Shown here: in pieces, positions 48,518 to 61,900 of the stretch
How positions within the stretch are numbered: position 1 is the stretch's first letter
How the letters are laid out: each line of letters begins with the position of its first letter
From: Prostheceraeus crozeri
Taxonomy: Eukaryota > Platyhelminthes > Polycladida > Euryleptidae
DNA length: 64,000 bases
NCBI GenBank assembly: GCA_907163375.1
Contig: CAJQUW010005372.1
Span: forward strand, 5,001-69,000
Direction: 5' to 3'
Program-made: the position numbers and the translations under genes
Notes under the pieces: model-generated
Told to the model about the DNA's origin: nothing
Database searches by the model: none
The model's input: only the letters and a program-made list of their open reading frames with translations

Positions 48518-48960
48518 ATTCCGAGACCACCAATTCGTGCTTGAAGATACACTTGTCTCCGGGCATTTTAGCTGAGATATATATTATGCAGAGATTCCAC
48601 TGATTCATTAGGGGTCTGGTCGTACTTCTGAAGAGGATGAGGCTCTTCATAACATGATGCAGTGCGCAAAAAGTGTGTTAATCTTGGAATAAAGACAGAT
48701 TCTTAGTAGAAAAAGGGCACCATGCGCGTCTAGATGCTTCATTCTGCCTGCAAAGATGTTTAAGGTCTTAATCTTATGGCAGAATGTCTAACAGGAGCCC
48801 CTAGTTACCGATGTATAGATCATTCTTCGAGGTTAACTTTTTTCATGAGCAGATCAAAGTGTTATATACTTACTTTGGAGCAGATAGAGTTAAAGACAGA
48901 AAAAATGTTTTTCTTGTCTAATGATAATAATGAATAAATAATACATAATATAGTAAATGT

Positions 48961-49021
48961 CCCGCGCCTTCAAAGGTCAATAAGTAGACGACCTGGTTCT
49001 ATCGGTCTTTGAAGGCGCGGG
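48961..49021. repeat. GC-rich hairpin
   Basis: CCCGCGCCTTCAAAGGTC pairs with GGTCTTTGAAGGCGCGGG (17 of 18 positions) across a loop of about 25 bases. It stands out in AT-rich surroundings and may be a small fold-back element. Confidence 0.8.
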
Positions 49022-49248
49022 ATGCCGAAGTACTGCCTTTGTTTCGACCTTAAAGCAAAGGGGATCTATCTTTTTGCCTTTATCAACTTAATCAGTGCTT
49101 ATTTTACATTTACGGCTCGGCCGCACGGTAGTTTAGTCACAATTCGTGATTGATAAGAAATTCCCAATTTACAGTTTTACATTTTACAGTTTGCAGTTTT
49201 AAATAGACACCTCCTTTAGATAGGAGGATGGCATTAACGCCCGGCGCG

Positions 49249-49367
49249 TGCATTATTACGGTAATAATGCAAGCAGATTAGGTAATATTGCAAGAGTTTC
49301 TAGTGATGTGGATAAAACACCCATATGGGTGTTTTATCCACAGCACTGAAACTCTTGCCCTATCACC
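49249..49367. repeat. Double hairpin
   Basis: A short palindrome, TGCATTATTAC-G-GTAATAATGCA (49249-49271), is followed by a long hairpin (49281-49367). The long hairpin's core arms of about 34 bases (GCAAGAGTTTC...GTGGATAAAACACCCA) meet at a central TA with one mismatch and one indel. Both start with related GGTAAT.ATTGCAAG-type words, which suggests related fold-back units. Confidence 0.85.
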
Positions 49368-49894
49368 AGATGCAACTCAATATTCAATTATTCTTTTTAC
49401 ATTATTATGCTATTAATTATACATTATGCTAATACATCCATTACATTCATCAATTGATCTGTGTCCACAAAAAGGTACATTTATTATATCAGTATTGTGC
49501 CAAACTTTGCATTTAATGAATGCCCTTCGAAACTTCATTTAATATACTAATTGTACATCTCTTTTTTCATAATTCAAATAATAATTTTCAAAATTCAAAA
49601 TTTTGGCTTCAGGTCACAGACTACGAATGTTCAAACGTTTCTGATGACTGACAGTGATATTGGAGAGCCGATATGAAACATTTTGGGATTGTGATGAGAT
49701 CGAATACCAATCATGGTTGCTAATTAGACTTAATTATTCAGTGGCGAACAGGTGGTGCATGTTTCTCCGGATCGTCACTCTATCAATGTTGCGTCATCAG
49801 AATCTCACTCCATTCATGGGAATCATGCCATATTGTTAGTGTGTAAATTAAACTCATAAAACGTGCACTGTCTGAAATTTGCCTTTCCGTCAAA

Positions 49895-49976
49895 ATGCTT
49901 CGATTATGTCTGACGATCATTTTGTTGTGTCCAATTGTCAAATCTGTTCGAGTGATGAATGAATCCCATCTAATAG
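49895..49976 (+). CDS. Lipase exon 1 (signal peptide)
   Basis: 27 codons plus one base. The hydrophobic leader is followed by the donor gtaaat, and a TATA-like CATAAAAC lies about 45 bases upstream of the ATG. Chosen because its phase (1) completes GAT with exon 2 and gives ...[15 protein letters not shown]. The distance to exon 2 (6.9 kb) leaves some doubt. Confidence 0.65.
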
Positions 49977-52900
49977 GTAAATCTGCAAATCACTTATGAC
50001 ATTTTTCAATATCATTTTGAGCATTTTAAACTATGAACTCAATCATATGATGATTTGATCCTTTCTTTTCACAAAGTCAAAAGTTTGTTCGTTCACTTGT
50101 AATCACTAGACTGTAAACCGTAGATCGATATTATCCTACAAAATTACTGACAAAATCAACCGACGATTGTCACCTCCAATATCCTGCGATATCCGACGAA
50201 TTTGTAGGTTCTCCACCGACATCGAAACAGATGCTTTGTATACAAATTAACTAAACAAAAACTGTTGAATTTTGATTGATTTTTTCGTTTAGTGATTGCT
50301 TGACTTTTGGGCAATCTGTATTATTGTGTGGCAAAACGATGATTTATTTTGACATAATTTAATTAATTACCTACATTTTTGATGAAAGTTAAGCTATAAT
50401 TCATTGCTATTCATTTTGTCGCTTTTTGTCAGATATTGTAGGTGTTCAGTGGCAATCCTCCTACAAGAACTAACAATGACCGACAAAATAGATTTTGTAG
50501 GATAAATGTCTGTCAATTGTCAGTCAACGGCTTACAGTGCAGCTTTTATTCAATTAAAAATGAAATAACCCGACGCGTTTGGTCGTTCAGACTGTTCGTC
50601 TTCAAGGGGTATGTCTGACAATTGTGAATTGTGTAAATGCAAATTATCAGCTTTATGAAACTACAAAATATGTATTTTGACTATTTCTAAGCTTCCACAA
50701 GTTTGTAAAGCATATTTGTAAGTTCATGAAAGTACAAGTGCAGTTTCAGTGTATTACAGAACTATTTTATCATTCATATCACATTCATGCTTTCATAGCG
50801 TTCTATAATTAAAAGTACAATATTGGAATAGACCTATGTTAGATTTTGATATGTTATTTGACGCAATTTGCATGTGGACATTTACACCGTGTTTTTCTTG
50901 CTTATTTCTACAAATATGATACACAGATCCTGCATTGTAAACTGTACGCAGTGAAGAAAGTGAATTTCCAAAATTGAATTTTCTTTTCTTGCCGCCTGTA
51001 CAGAGAAAACGCAAGATAATTTCTGTTTTTGTTTTATTAGTGTTATAAGCTATGACGTCATCAATCAATATATTGCGACGTCGTCAAAGTAGTCTGATGC
51101 TAAAGTAAGTTTCCTGTGGATTCCTGTGGCAACGAATTAAAATTGATCAGCTTTGGCCCAATATCTGGTAAAAATGGAAATCTTCCAAACACTGCCGTAT
51201 ACACGTTCAAAACAGACGTCTAATATACTGTACCGACTACAGATGTTAGTAGTGGAAATAGAATAAAACAATGGTCACCATAGGTTAAGGAAATTAAAAA
51301 TGGATATTATAAAACAACAGGAAACCGATTAATAAAAATTGGAAAAGGGGAGGTAAAATATGGAAATACAACGATGCTACTACACCGATTACAAGTGAAC
51401 TATATCTGACACTACACAAAGTGGATAATGGTAAGAGTGGATAAGTGGAAAGTGGAGAATGGAGGTAAACAATAGAACTACAATGACACTCTACTACACC
51501 GAAAGCAATGAAACTATACACACTATACCTAAGACTACACATGGAAAATACTATTTCTTCACTTGAATTTGTTATCGCCAGTTTCTTCATCCGTCTATAG
51601 TACTTCATGTAATTCCACATTTCTTCATTTGAATTACAATACATCGACCACTACTTCAGCTACCGATTAAGGGATATAAAACATAATACTTCAGTCCGTC
51701 AGTCATCAGCAGGTACTCGTCTAGTTGTGTTTCGACCCCTAACCTGAGCACTCAAACCCAGACGAGCGGGGTCCCACACATAGTGGCTGACAAAATACTG
51801 AATAGGTAATGATATGTCTTGAAAGATATGTCACAAAAACACTAGATCACATTTATATGTTTGGCAGCATCGAAATGCAGTGATCCTCTGCTCCACCGAA
51901 TAGTAACGTAACTTCGACATCATTCCGTTTAATTACTGCTATATTATTGGATAATCAAAAACTGGACCCGTTCTCGAACACATAAAGATATCCTCTGCTG
52001 AATGAGATGAATATTTATTAACAAAGAAGAAAGAATTTAACTCCCATTTTCCGACTTTATATTGACTAAAATAGCAGAAGCACCCATCCCCAAATAGAGA
52101 TAGATACTACCGTGAACTTAACTTTATTTTCCGAATTTTTGTAGTCAATCAAATCTCCAATGATGCAACGATGGCATGTATTGTCCTCCAACCAAGATTA
52201 ATGACAATAGCAACTGCTTCCATAATCGACTGCGAGAAGCCACAGGTATTGTAAATAGAATACAATTGAATATTCAGTTGCATCCTCAAAAATGGAAACA
52301 GACCTGAATAGCTGCCATTTCATCCAATATCTAGAATCATCAGGAGGCCTCTCAACATCGACACAACTCCCTGTTTAAAGTTGCATCCATGCCCGGGTAA
52401 ATTTAAGATTTTCAATTTGCAAGTCGGTGAAATTTCGACGGGCATTCATCAAATATCACTTTAGACACAAGCACATATCACAAACATTGAGTAGTGAAAT
52501 TATTAAGGTTAATAAGTTTGTGGACATCCAGCACGTTCCATTTGACTTATAGCCACGAAGCTCTGATTCAACAAGAATATCGAAAATCCAGACGAAAAAT
52601 AATCATCATCTACATCTCTCAAAATGGAAAGACCGAAATACATGAAATAAACCATAGATCAAAACTGCCATGCACAAAATCTGCGGCTTGACATACTATC
52701 AGTTCTTAGATATACATACCACGGGCGTTAATAAGTTGATCTTAACTCTATGTGGCCGGGATACAGATTCTCAAAAACTTATTTTTTCAAGAAAAGGGAA
52801 TTCAAATTTTAAATTGCTATTCATAGCAGCAAGATGACCGAGTTTGCAAAAACTGAAACTTTGGAAAGAACATGCGCCAATTCTACTGTTCAGTAGGTTA

Positions 52901-55900
52901 GGAAACGCTCTTGCTTTTCGGAAGTCAAATTTGCTCGGATAAAAAAGGATAAATCCCTTCTTTTCTTCACTTATTTTGCACACACAGTTCATCCACCAGA
53001 TGAGCTTTTTAGAAAATGACCGTTAATATCGGAACGTCACAGGAAACATCGCTCAATATCAAAGATAAAATTAATTCTTCTTTGAACTGTTCTGCTCAGC
53101 CTTTAAACGTATATCTGTTGTTTTATACATCGATTTGACACGCTTGAGCACGCTCTTAAGTAAACAAATTTGAATTTTGCTGCGAATTACAGGAAGCGGC
53201 CATAAACTGCCCGGCTAGCGTGGACATCGGCTTATACCTGATGGGCAAAATCCCACCTGTTCCAATCTCTGGTGTGAGATTGTAGTGGTTGACACCGAAT
53301 TAACTTTTAAGTTTTCTTTTCTATTTTTTAAATGCAACTTTGATGCTGCTACATACTACTGATGCTGTTAAGTCTGTTGTATTTCATGATTATGGGTAAG
53401 ATACATGTATCTGTTCAATGTGACATAGTGTTTCCATGATTGTTCTTCACTTCGCGTTGATTTCGTACAGCAGATTTATGGATCTTGAAATTAGATTTAC
53501 TGTTGGTTCTGCAAGTCACTATGGATATTTACACACGTTACAATGGTGCACAAGTTCAATAGTCCCGGCCAATGTACCTCAGCCGCTTTCTCCATTCATG
53601 ATACCCCGCATATAGTGCTACTATCAGGAGTTAACACTTTTCGTTGATTTTCCCTGCTTTCATGAATACATGGCTCGATCTAAAAGCAGATAAAAGCAAA
53701 TCCTTTCAACAAGCGCTCAAGTCAAACGGTTGTTATATCAGCAATGTAGAGCAGTTTGCAACAACTGCAGTTGTTAATATCTCATGTGTGAAATAAAATT
53801 TCCAATCAGATGTGTGAACATTCACAAGGGCAATAGGTGACTGAACTTTTACATAATGTTGAAATGGAATGAAGCCCAAAAGCAACATTTTCGACAATCA
53901 CAAGACTTTAACTATTCTTTGCCTTCATTTCAACGTAGCAAAGTGCATCAAGGTAACAAAATTAAAAATTAAAAAAAGCAAGCTAACGACTAGGTGCAAA
54001 TTATGATTTAGAAGAAAATTTTTATATCCTAGAATGTCTAAAAATTTAAAAATACTTACTAGAAGGACAAACTACGGTTCTCCTCTCCTCATGTGTAATG
54101 AATTGGCGAGTAAGTCGTTCTGTTCAAAATTACTTATATATTGAAAAGATTCTATTTAACTGTCTGCCCATTCAGATGATGAGAGGACAGGACTGTTTCC
54201 AATCAAAATACCAGATCTAGCTAACACAGCAGGATTACGCTATCTATAATCTACCAGGTGTGAAAGCGGGTAGATTCACACGCCATGAAAGATTTCGTCT
54301 TCAACTTACACTGTAATCACACTCAAGCGTGTCAAAAGCAAGATGCATTTTCTAACGTCTACAACTCTCAATAACAGATTATTTGAAACTCGGTATTCAC
54401 AGGGTGCGTCAGAATTGCCGCCCAATTTCAGACATCGATATGATTACGTGTACCTTAATTCCTGTCGAGTTTCAAACATGCAGTTTACTTTCAGAGGCGC
54501 ATAAGACAATGCAACCATTTATTCAACTCAGGAGCACAAGCTGCAATCAAAAAGTTTGGAAAAGCCAAGTAAAATCATTATGATATTGTGAAATGCAAAC
54601 TATTTTACTTGTCTGTCCCAAACTTTTCAATTGATAATGACAAATAGTAGCGGCATATTTGAACATTTAAACCGAATTTCGGTAGATTTCATCAAGCAAC
54701 TTTGAATGAAAAATACAAGTGTACATCATTCGTGTGAGATGATTACAGATATCGGTTGTCAAGTATGTTCATGCATTGCGTTTTTTAATTAAGTTATTGC
54801 ACAAAATGTCCAGCACAAGTTTAGACCTACATATACGAAAAAAGTCCTTTTTGTAGTACTCGTAGATCATGTATGACTTCCAGCAGACCACATCAAACGA
54901 GTTTGAGAACACGCTAAAGCTAAATGGCCTGAATTTACAAGGACCATAGCAAAAATTCGACAAGGGCCTAAGGACAGTTGTTTAGGCATTTGATGTACTC
55001 CAACATGGTACTGTATGTCACATGTAAACACAACTCAGCTTGTTTAAGCATTCCAATTTCAAAATCAATGTCACAACAATAATCGAAAACGATGTGACAT
55101 GGCTTCGACGATACTACAGATTGTTTCATAAAAAATGGATCACCCTTAAACATCGCCTTAACTTCAACTTTGTCTAACTCCGCCACACTTGAACGAATTT
55201 CTCTGAAATTTGGAAGATATGTCAGTTGTGCTTACTAATATCATTGTTGGAAATTTCAAGCATGAATATTGAGTTGTTTTCCTGTTATAGATAAAAAAGT
55301 AGTAGATAATTTGATCTTCATTTAGCAATGTTACACAAAATCATACCTCACTCTTATAAAATTACATTTGTTTCCTTTGTTATGTAATATGTTGTTCTAC
55401 AAGCCAAAAGCTATCAAGCAAAACAAAAATAAAGAAAATCGGTCAATCAGAGCCAGTATAGCACCATTATTCATCAGCAATAATGTAACTGCTACATGTG
55501 ATTAACTGGACTTCATGTTCCATAGCTTCCTGACTTCGTTGCGGTGGTGTTGGCAGCACTCCTGATTGCTTTCAGCTAGAAATCTATCTCTTACCGGTTG
55601 AAAACAATACAAAGCACAAATGAACAATAACAAGATCGCATTCACAAAAGGCAAAGTGTCAGCCTTGTTAGAACTAGGCTTTTCTTTGCGAGCTACAAGC
55701 AAGCGATTAAATGTCCCTTACACAAATGTGCATCGATGGCATAATGATGATTTTCGACTCTGTCTTAAAGAGGGCTCTGGCCGTCCACGCAAAACACCCA
55801 AACGTAGAGACCGCCTAATTTTGAGATTTGTTAAAGTTGATCCAAGTCTCTCGTTAAGTGAGATGGCTGCACTAGACTCGTCTATTTCTAAGTCCACTAT

Positions 55901-58900
55901 TCGTAGAAGACTTATTGAGTCGAATTTCAAGAGCTGTAAGAGGCCCTCTCAGATCGAATCATCAACTTGGTGATCCATCGACTTGGTTATTTATGGATGA
56001 TAATGCTACGTGTCACAGGAGTAGTAGAGTCAACTTATGCAAGTCTCAATTAGGGCTTAGGATCTTCTAAATCTTCTACAATCTTGGCCAGCTCGTTCTC
56101 CTGATATGAATCCCATAGAAAATGTATGGAGTATTCTAAAACGTAACGTTCGTCGTTCACTGCTACCTACAGATGGCGTATCACAACTTACGTCACTGTT
56201 AAAAAGAGAGTGGAGAAAGTTAGATCAGTCAAAAATCAACGATATCATCGGATCAATGCCTAGACGAATTGGTAATGTCATTGACAGTAAGGGTAGGGCC
56301 ACAAAGTATTAGCTTCTTAAGAACCGTTACTGTATCATAGCTTATCAGATTATATAAGGACTTTTAAATATACGAGGATTAGGGACATGAAATAACATGA
56401 AAAATGCTTTCTGTATCATACTTATGTTTTATTTAGTCAAATTTTAGGATGATCCACTTTTTATGAAACGGACTGTATATTGTATTTACAGCCGGTATTA
56501 ATTGTACAAGTAGGACGAGGTCCTCAGACTTCAGCAATTGAAATACAACAGTTCCTTGGCAGCTGTAGACACTGCGCTAATTGTTCAAGTCTGATAACTT
56601 CTCTCTGTTCTATGCCCAGGGGAACTGGCACTCTGCATTCTTGATGATTATCAGCGGCATTAATTGATAAGATGCAAGTGAACAATGGCATAGAACTTAA
56701 ATAGTCCGCACTTTATGAGCAACGTTTTAAGTAAAATATAATTATATTCATCCTCTATGCCATTACAGTCGTACTCAAGACCATGGAAATCCGTCACTAT
56801 CATGAAAAGAGGACTAAAACATCCACAGCTGCACATTGTAAACAATGTGCTATACATATATAGCTGATGGAAGCCCATTTGTTCTCATCATGATGTCTTT
56901 CTCACATCTACAGATAAAAAATTAATCCCAATGACTAAATGTTACGGCAATCTTGGCTGTTTCTCCACTGCGGCTCCTTTCTTTGATATTGGAACACGAC
57001 CGATTAACTTCTTGCCTCAGGATCGCGATGTGATTAACACTGGATTCACTCTCTTCACGCGCATGAATAAACTGTGGCATCAGAGGATCGTAACTAATGA
57101 TACAGGAACTCTCAGAAGCTCATTTTTTGATGGAAAAAAGAAGACGAGATTTATTATACACGGTTTTTTGGAGTTCGGGGGCGTCGACTGGATGAATGTA
57201 AGTAAGAATAACATTTGATAGCATTGAAAATGGTAATTAATTCAGTTTACTATTTTCTAAAGGAAATGAGAATTGCTCTATTGAACGCGGAGGATGTCAA
57301 CGTTATCCAAGTAGATTGGAGTGGCGGATCCCGCAATTTATACACCCAAGCAACTGCAAATACGCGGCTAGTCGGGGCTGAAGTCGAGCATTTTATACGC
57401 TTTCTGGAGGTACGGTGAGATCGAAACTGGGTTGCTAAATGTATACATGTAATTTAGCGCAATGTATGTACCAACTCGATAGTGACGCTCAAGGTCGTGA
57501 TTGGAAACTATATTTCTAAATTCGAGTAATGATAGAAATATAAGTTTCCGCAATCTACCGAAGCTTTTCTTATCATTTTTCGCTTGAATTCATTATATAC
57601 AGGCCTATATAACATATTTCATATTTTAAGGACAAAGAAGACAAGGTCAACAAAATTGGAAAGTTTTCGACAAAGGCCTTTTTCAATCCAAAAATATAGC
57701 AACAATCTTAAACCAAGCAAAAAGGAAAGAAGTAATACAAGATATTCTAAGTCATTATATCTAAAATTCAAACGCTAATGCAAAAAGTAGATACTATGTA
57801 AATGTGCCAAAAAATGGACATCATATGTTTTAGTTATCAATTGTGCATCGCATTAATAATGCATATTATTTGACATAAATGATATGTAATGTATTACCAC
57901 TTGTCAGTACATATTACATAAATATTGAACAAAACATGTTTCCTATGGGAGCATGCTAAAAGAATGCTATAATAAGATCCTGATCAACAAATGACAAAAC
58001 TAAGAAGAAACTAATAAAGAATAATTGAATAAACTATTCAATTATTCAATTATTCAAAAAAAAGAAATAATTGACATATGCATTCGTAATATATATTTAC
58101 ACATCAAATTTGCTGATAAAAATAACAAGGCCATTATAGTAAACAAATTCAAATCGATCCTTGCAAAAAAGCCATGTCCTAAATAAGTTATTGGAGACGA
58201 ATTCTCTAAGCATGTACCAGATTTAATTGTCATTAGTGTGTGCATTTTATTTACATTTCATTAACAGATTGTTGATTATTATTATTGAAATATTAGATTA
58301 TGTCAATGACAGTTATTAGAAATTTGATTCTGCACTAACACTTGGTTACTTGGTCTGCAGAGAGAAAGTACATCCGGAGCTCGAAGACAGGATATGCATA
58401 TAATTGGTCACAGTCTTGGAGCTCATACCGGTGGATATGCTGGCGAACGTCTCGGAGGTCAACTCGGTCGAATATCAGGTAATTTCCTTTGACATTGAAG
58501 AATTTGCGAAAACACTTTGCATTTTGCTATGGCCTTTCGTATTTTCTTGCATGCATTGAATGTGAACTATGTAACCGGAAAAAGCAATATTTTTCAACAT
58601 AATTAATAACGCTCCCTAAGCACCTTTCTAACTTTTACTCAGACTCAGCGTGTTCCGTCTGAATGCTCATAAGTAAGAGATACTGCTTGCGTCTATACGA
58701 TGGTTAAAACCATAAGGAATTGCTGCCCATTCATCATCGCAGTATTTCTGGAAGATATGCTATCTCTACCAACATTTCGGCCAATAATATTGATGTAAAA
58801 TTTCCTGCTGGATAAGACTCGCTGTTTTTCAAACTTTGTGCCAAAAAGAAAAATGTCTTGCTTTCATCAAGTTCCCAGTCAGTGTGGTATCTCTGTTTTT

Positions 58901-61900
58901 CTCTCCTCCTCTGACATTAGTCCCTTCATGCTTTTCGTCGATACTTGCAATCGTCCAGTCTTCGACTTGAACAGAAATGATCAGGCTTGAGATTTCACTT
59001 CTCCCGCAAGGGTTGTTAAAGAGTGTTGTTGCAACGTTTGTGGTGCTGTTAGACTAAGTTCTGGAGACTCAATGGCTCCGCATCTTCTATACACACTTTG
59101 ACAGAGTTACCAAAGAAGCGCTCTCCATTGAATATCCAAAGGGAATGACAGCTATCAAGTCAGTACAAGACACCAACACCTTTGATTCCCCGACCGCACT
59201 CACCTGACCCAGGAATCGAACCGAAGTCTGCGGTGGAGACGATCTCGCACCTTCTTCACTAGGCCACAGTGACGGTTCAAGGAGAATTCGAGTGAAGGCA
59301 GAAGTCATCTCCAGGTGATATCGACAGCTTATTGTCCTATTATTATATTATTATCGACAGAATGCCATCAGTATTCATGTTGTAGCGAGACAGCATATGA
59401 GCTTGTCATTTGACTACGTCACACTATTGACAACAAAGTTGGTGTGTTATATTGAATTACTTTAGATACCTGCAGTTCGTTCAGACTTGAACCATGAGGA
59501 ATTCCACAAGGCTCATCTTTGGGACCAATTCTCTTCAGCTACTTTGTATCCGATTTGCAACCTCAGTGTGATGACTTAATCGTCAAATATGCTGACGATA
59601 TTTTTCTTCTTTCCAAAATGAATTCTCAGCACTATGATTCTAATATTCCTCTGTTGCATCGCAATGTTTTACAATGGGTAGAGGAAAATGAAATGGTTGT
59701 CAAAGAGGAAAAGAGCAAGCAGGTTATATTCACAAACCGATTGACTGATCCTAGCACATCGATCGCTCTTCCAAACATTCCGCCGATGAAAACTGAAATT
59801 CGAATTCTAGGTGAGATTTTTGATTCAAGGTTCAAATGGGATACTCATATTGAGCACATTTGCAAGAAGGCATCCACGAAGCTTTTTATATTGTGTCAGT
59901 TGAAGAGTTTTCTGAGCAACAAAGAACTAGCTCAAATTTATCAACACTGAATGCGAGGCATTATGGAATATTGTGCGCCACTCTTCTCAGAATTAAGTGT
60001 TGGGCTATCCACCAAACTTGATAAGATTCAGCGACGTGCTCATCGAATTATATGTGACACTTGGCATTGTAGCTCCAGCGACTTCATCCATCTATCGTAT
60101 CGACGGAAAACAATTGCATTTCGATCATTTTTGAATATTGTGGAAGATTCTCAGCATCCGCTTCGTCACCTACTGCTGCCTATAATGATTCACTCTGGTC
60201 AATTCCAACTGCCCATCTCACGAACATCCCTGACCCAACGGTCGTTCATCATTAGCATCTCAAAGCTTTATAACTCTGGCTTTAGTTTGTAACTTTATAA
60301 ACGAACATTCTTTTTTCCTGTTATGTTTCGGTTCACTTAAAAGTCTATGTCTTTTGGGGCCCTACGATTCTTATTATTGGGGCTGTTGTAATTTTCTGTA
60401 AATATATGGTGATTATTATTATTGTTATTCAATGTACTACGACAGACATTTGTTGTCAAAGCACTCTCGATGTTTGTAGTCGATCTCTCACACATGTTTA
60501 GAGGGATCTGCCATTTTTCAGAGTGATAGATGTATTTAATGGAATTTTAATAAAACGAATATTAAAATTATATATTTAAAAAAATATTTAAATTAAACGA
60601 ATTTTAGAATACCTTGCTTCCCTTTGCCTGCACGTGGACATGCATGTGTACATTTTCCATGTGACTTAAATGTTTTTGCCATTTTCATTGTCTTCAGCAT
60701 TTTCTGTCAATCTTTACTTTATCATTCACCTATTCGTTGCTTTCATTTCTATGAACAGAAAGCGGATTCTTATGAATCCTCATCCATGCAGTAAATGTAC
60801 ATCTGCATTCAAGTTTCCTTATTTTAAAACTTGGTAGCTCTGCCAAACCATCGTCCGTCCTCATTACTGTTCATTCCTCCATACAGACAACCGACGATGG
60901 TTTCCATCTAATCATTGGAACTGAACATCACAAGACTTCTTCATGTACATTGTTTTTGTTTAATTGGCATGTCAATCCGTACTATCAGTCGCAATCATCC
61001 GAATCAATCTGTGGCAAAATCATCACAGTCATCCACAGAAGCGGAATCATTCCAAAAATTGCAAATTCAGATTTTAAAATGCTGGCATTCCGAAAAAGCT
61101 ATTGCCGCCATTGACGTTTCCATGCTCGAAATGTAGATCTTCTCGATAGGATCGATAGGAGGTCATGGAGAAGAAACCAACTTTGCTCGATTCCACCGGG
61201 AAGAATGGAATTGTCAATACATCAACTGCGAGAACACATTATAATGAAAGTTTGATGAAATACTGTAAAACAACAATTTTCGCGAATTTCGCGGGGGCGA
61301 GTGTCTCGAGAAAATTTTTTGCCATGGATATTGCGAATGGTGCACGACATGAAATCACGAAAACAAGTAACTTTTGTCGCTAACTAGTCCACGAGTCGAC
61401 AGTCGCGAAAATTTCGTGGTTTACATTAGGTTAAGTGAAAGGGTTGACTGAAGTGTGACTAATGGTTTTTTAAGAATGTTTTATGTGACAGACCTGCGCT
61501 GATATTCACAATATCTTCTATTGAATGTTTTCTCAGATCGTGGACTGCAAACAGTGATCATTGTTAAAAGTTAGCAGTATTTCGATTATGAATTTCTTCT
61601 AAATCAGCAATCAAATAATTCCAATGCAATTGATCTTGACAACACCTGAACCACGTAACATCTAATGTAACATCTAAATTCCATCCACATAAAATCTACA
61701 TGAATGATGACTTTGAATGTCCCAAAAATGTCTTCTTCATGTTTTAAAGTCCTTTTGAAAATTGTTGTACGTGTTTCTGTAATCGAAATGCACTTTATTG
61801 CTAGCATAAATTCTAAACAGATTTCTTTCTAGGTCGCTCTAAGTTTTCGCTTTCATGAAGACAAGTGAACACAAATTTGCATAATTCCTGACTTAGTGCG

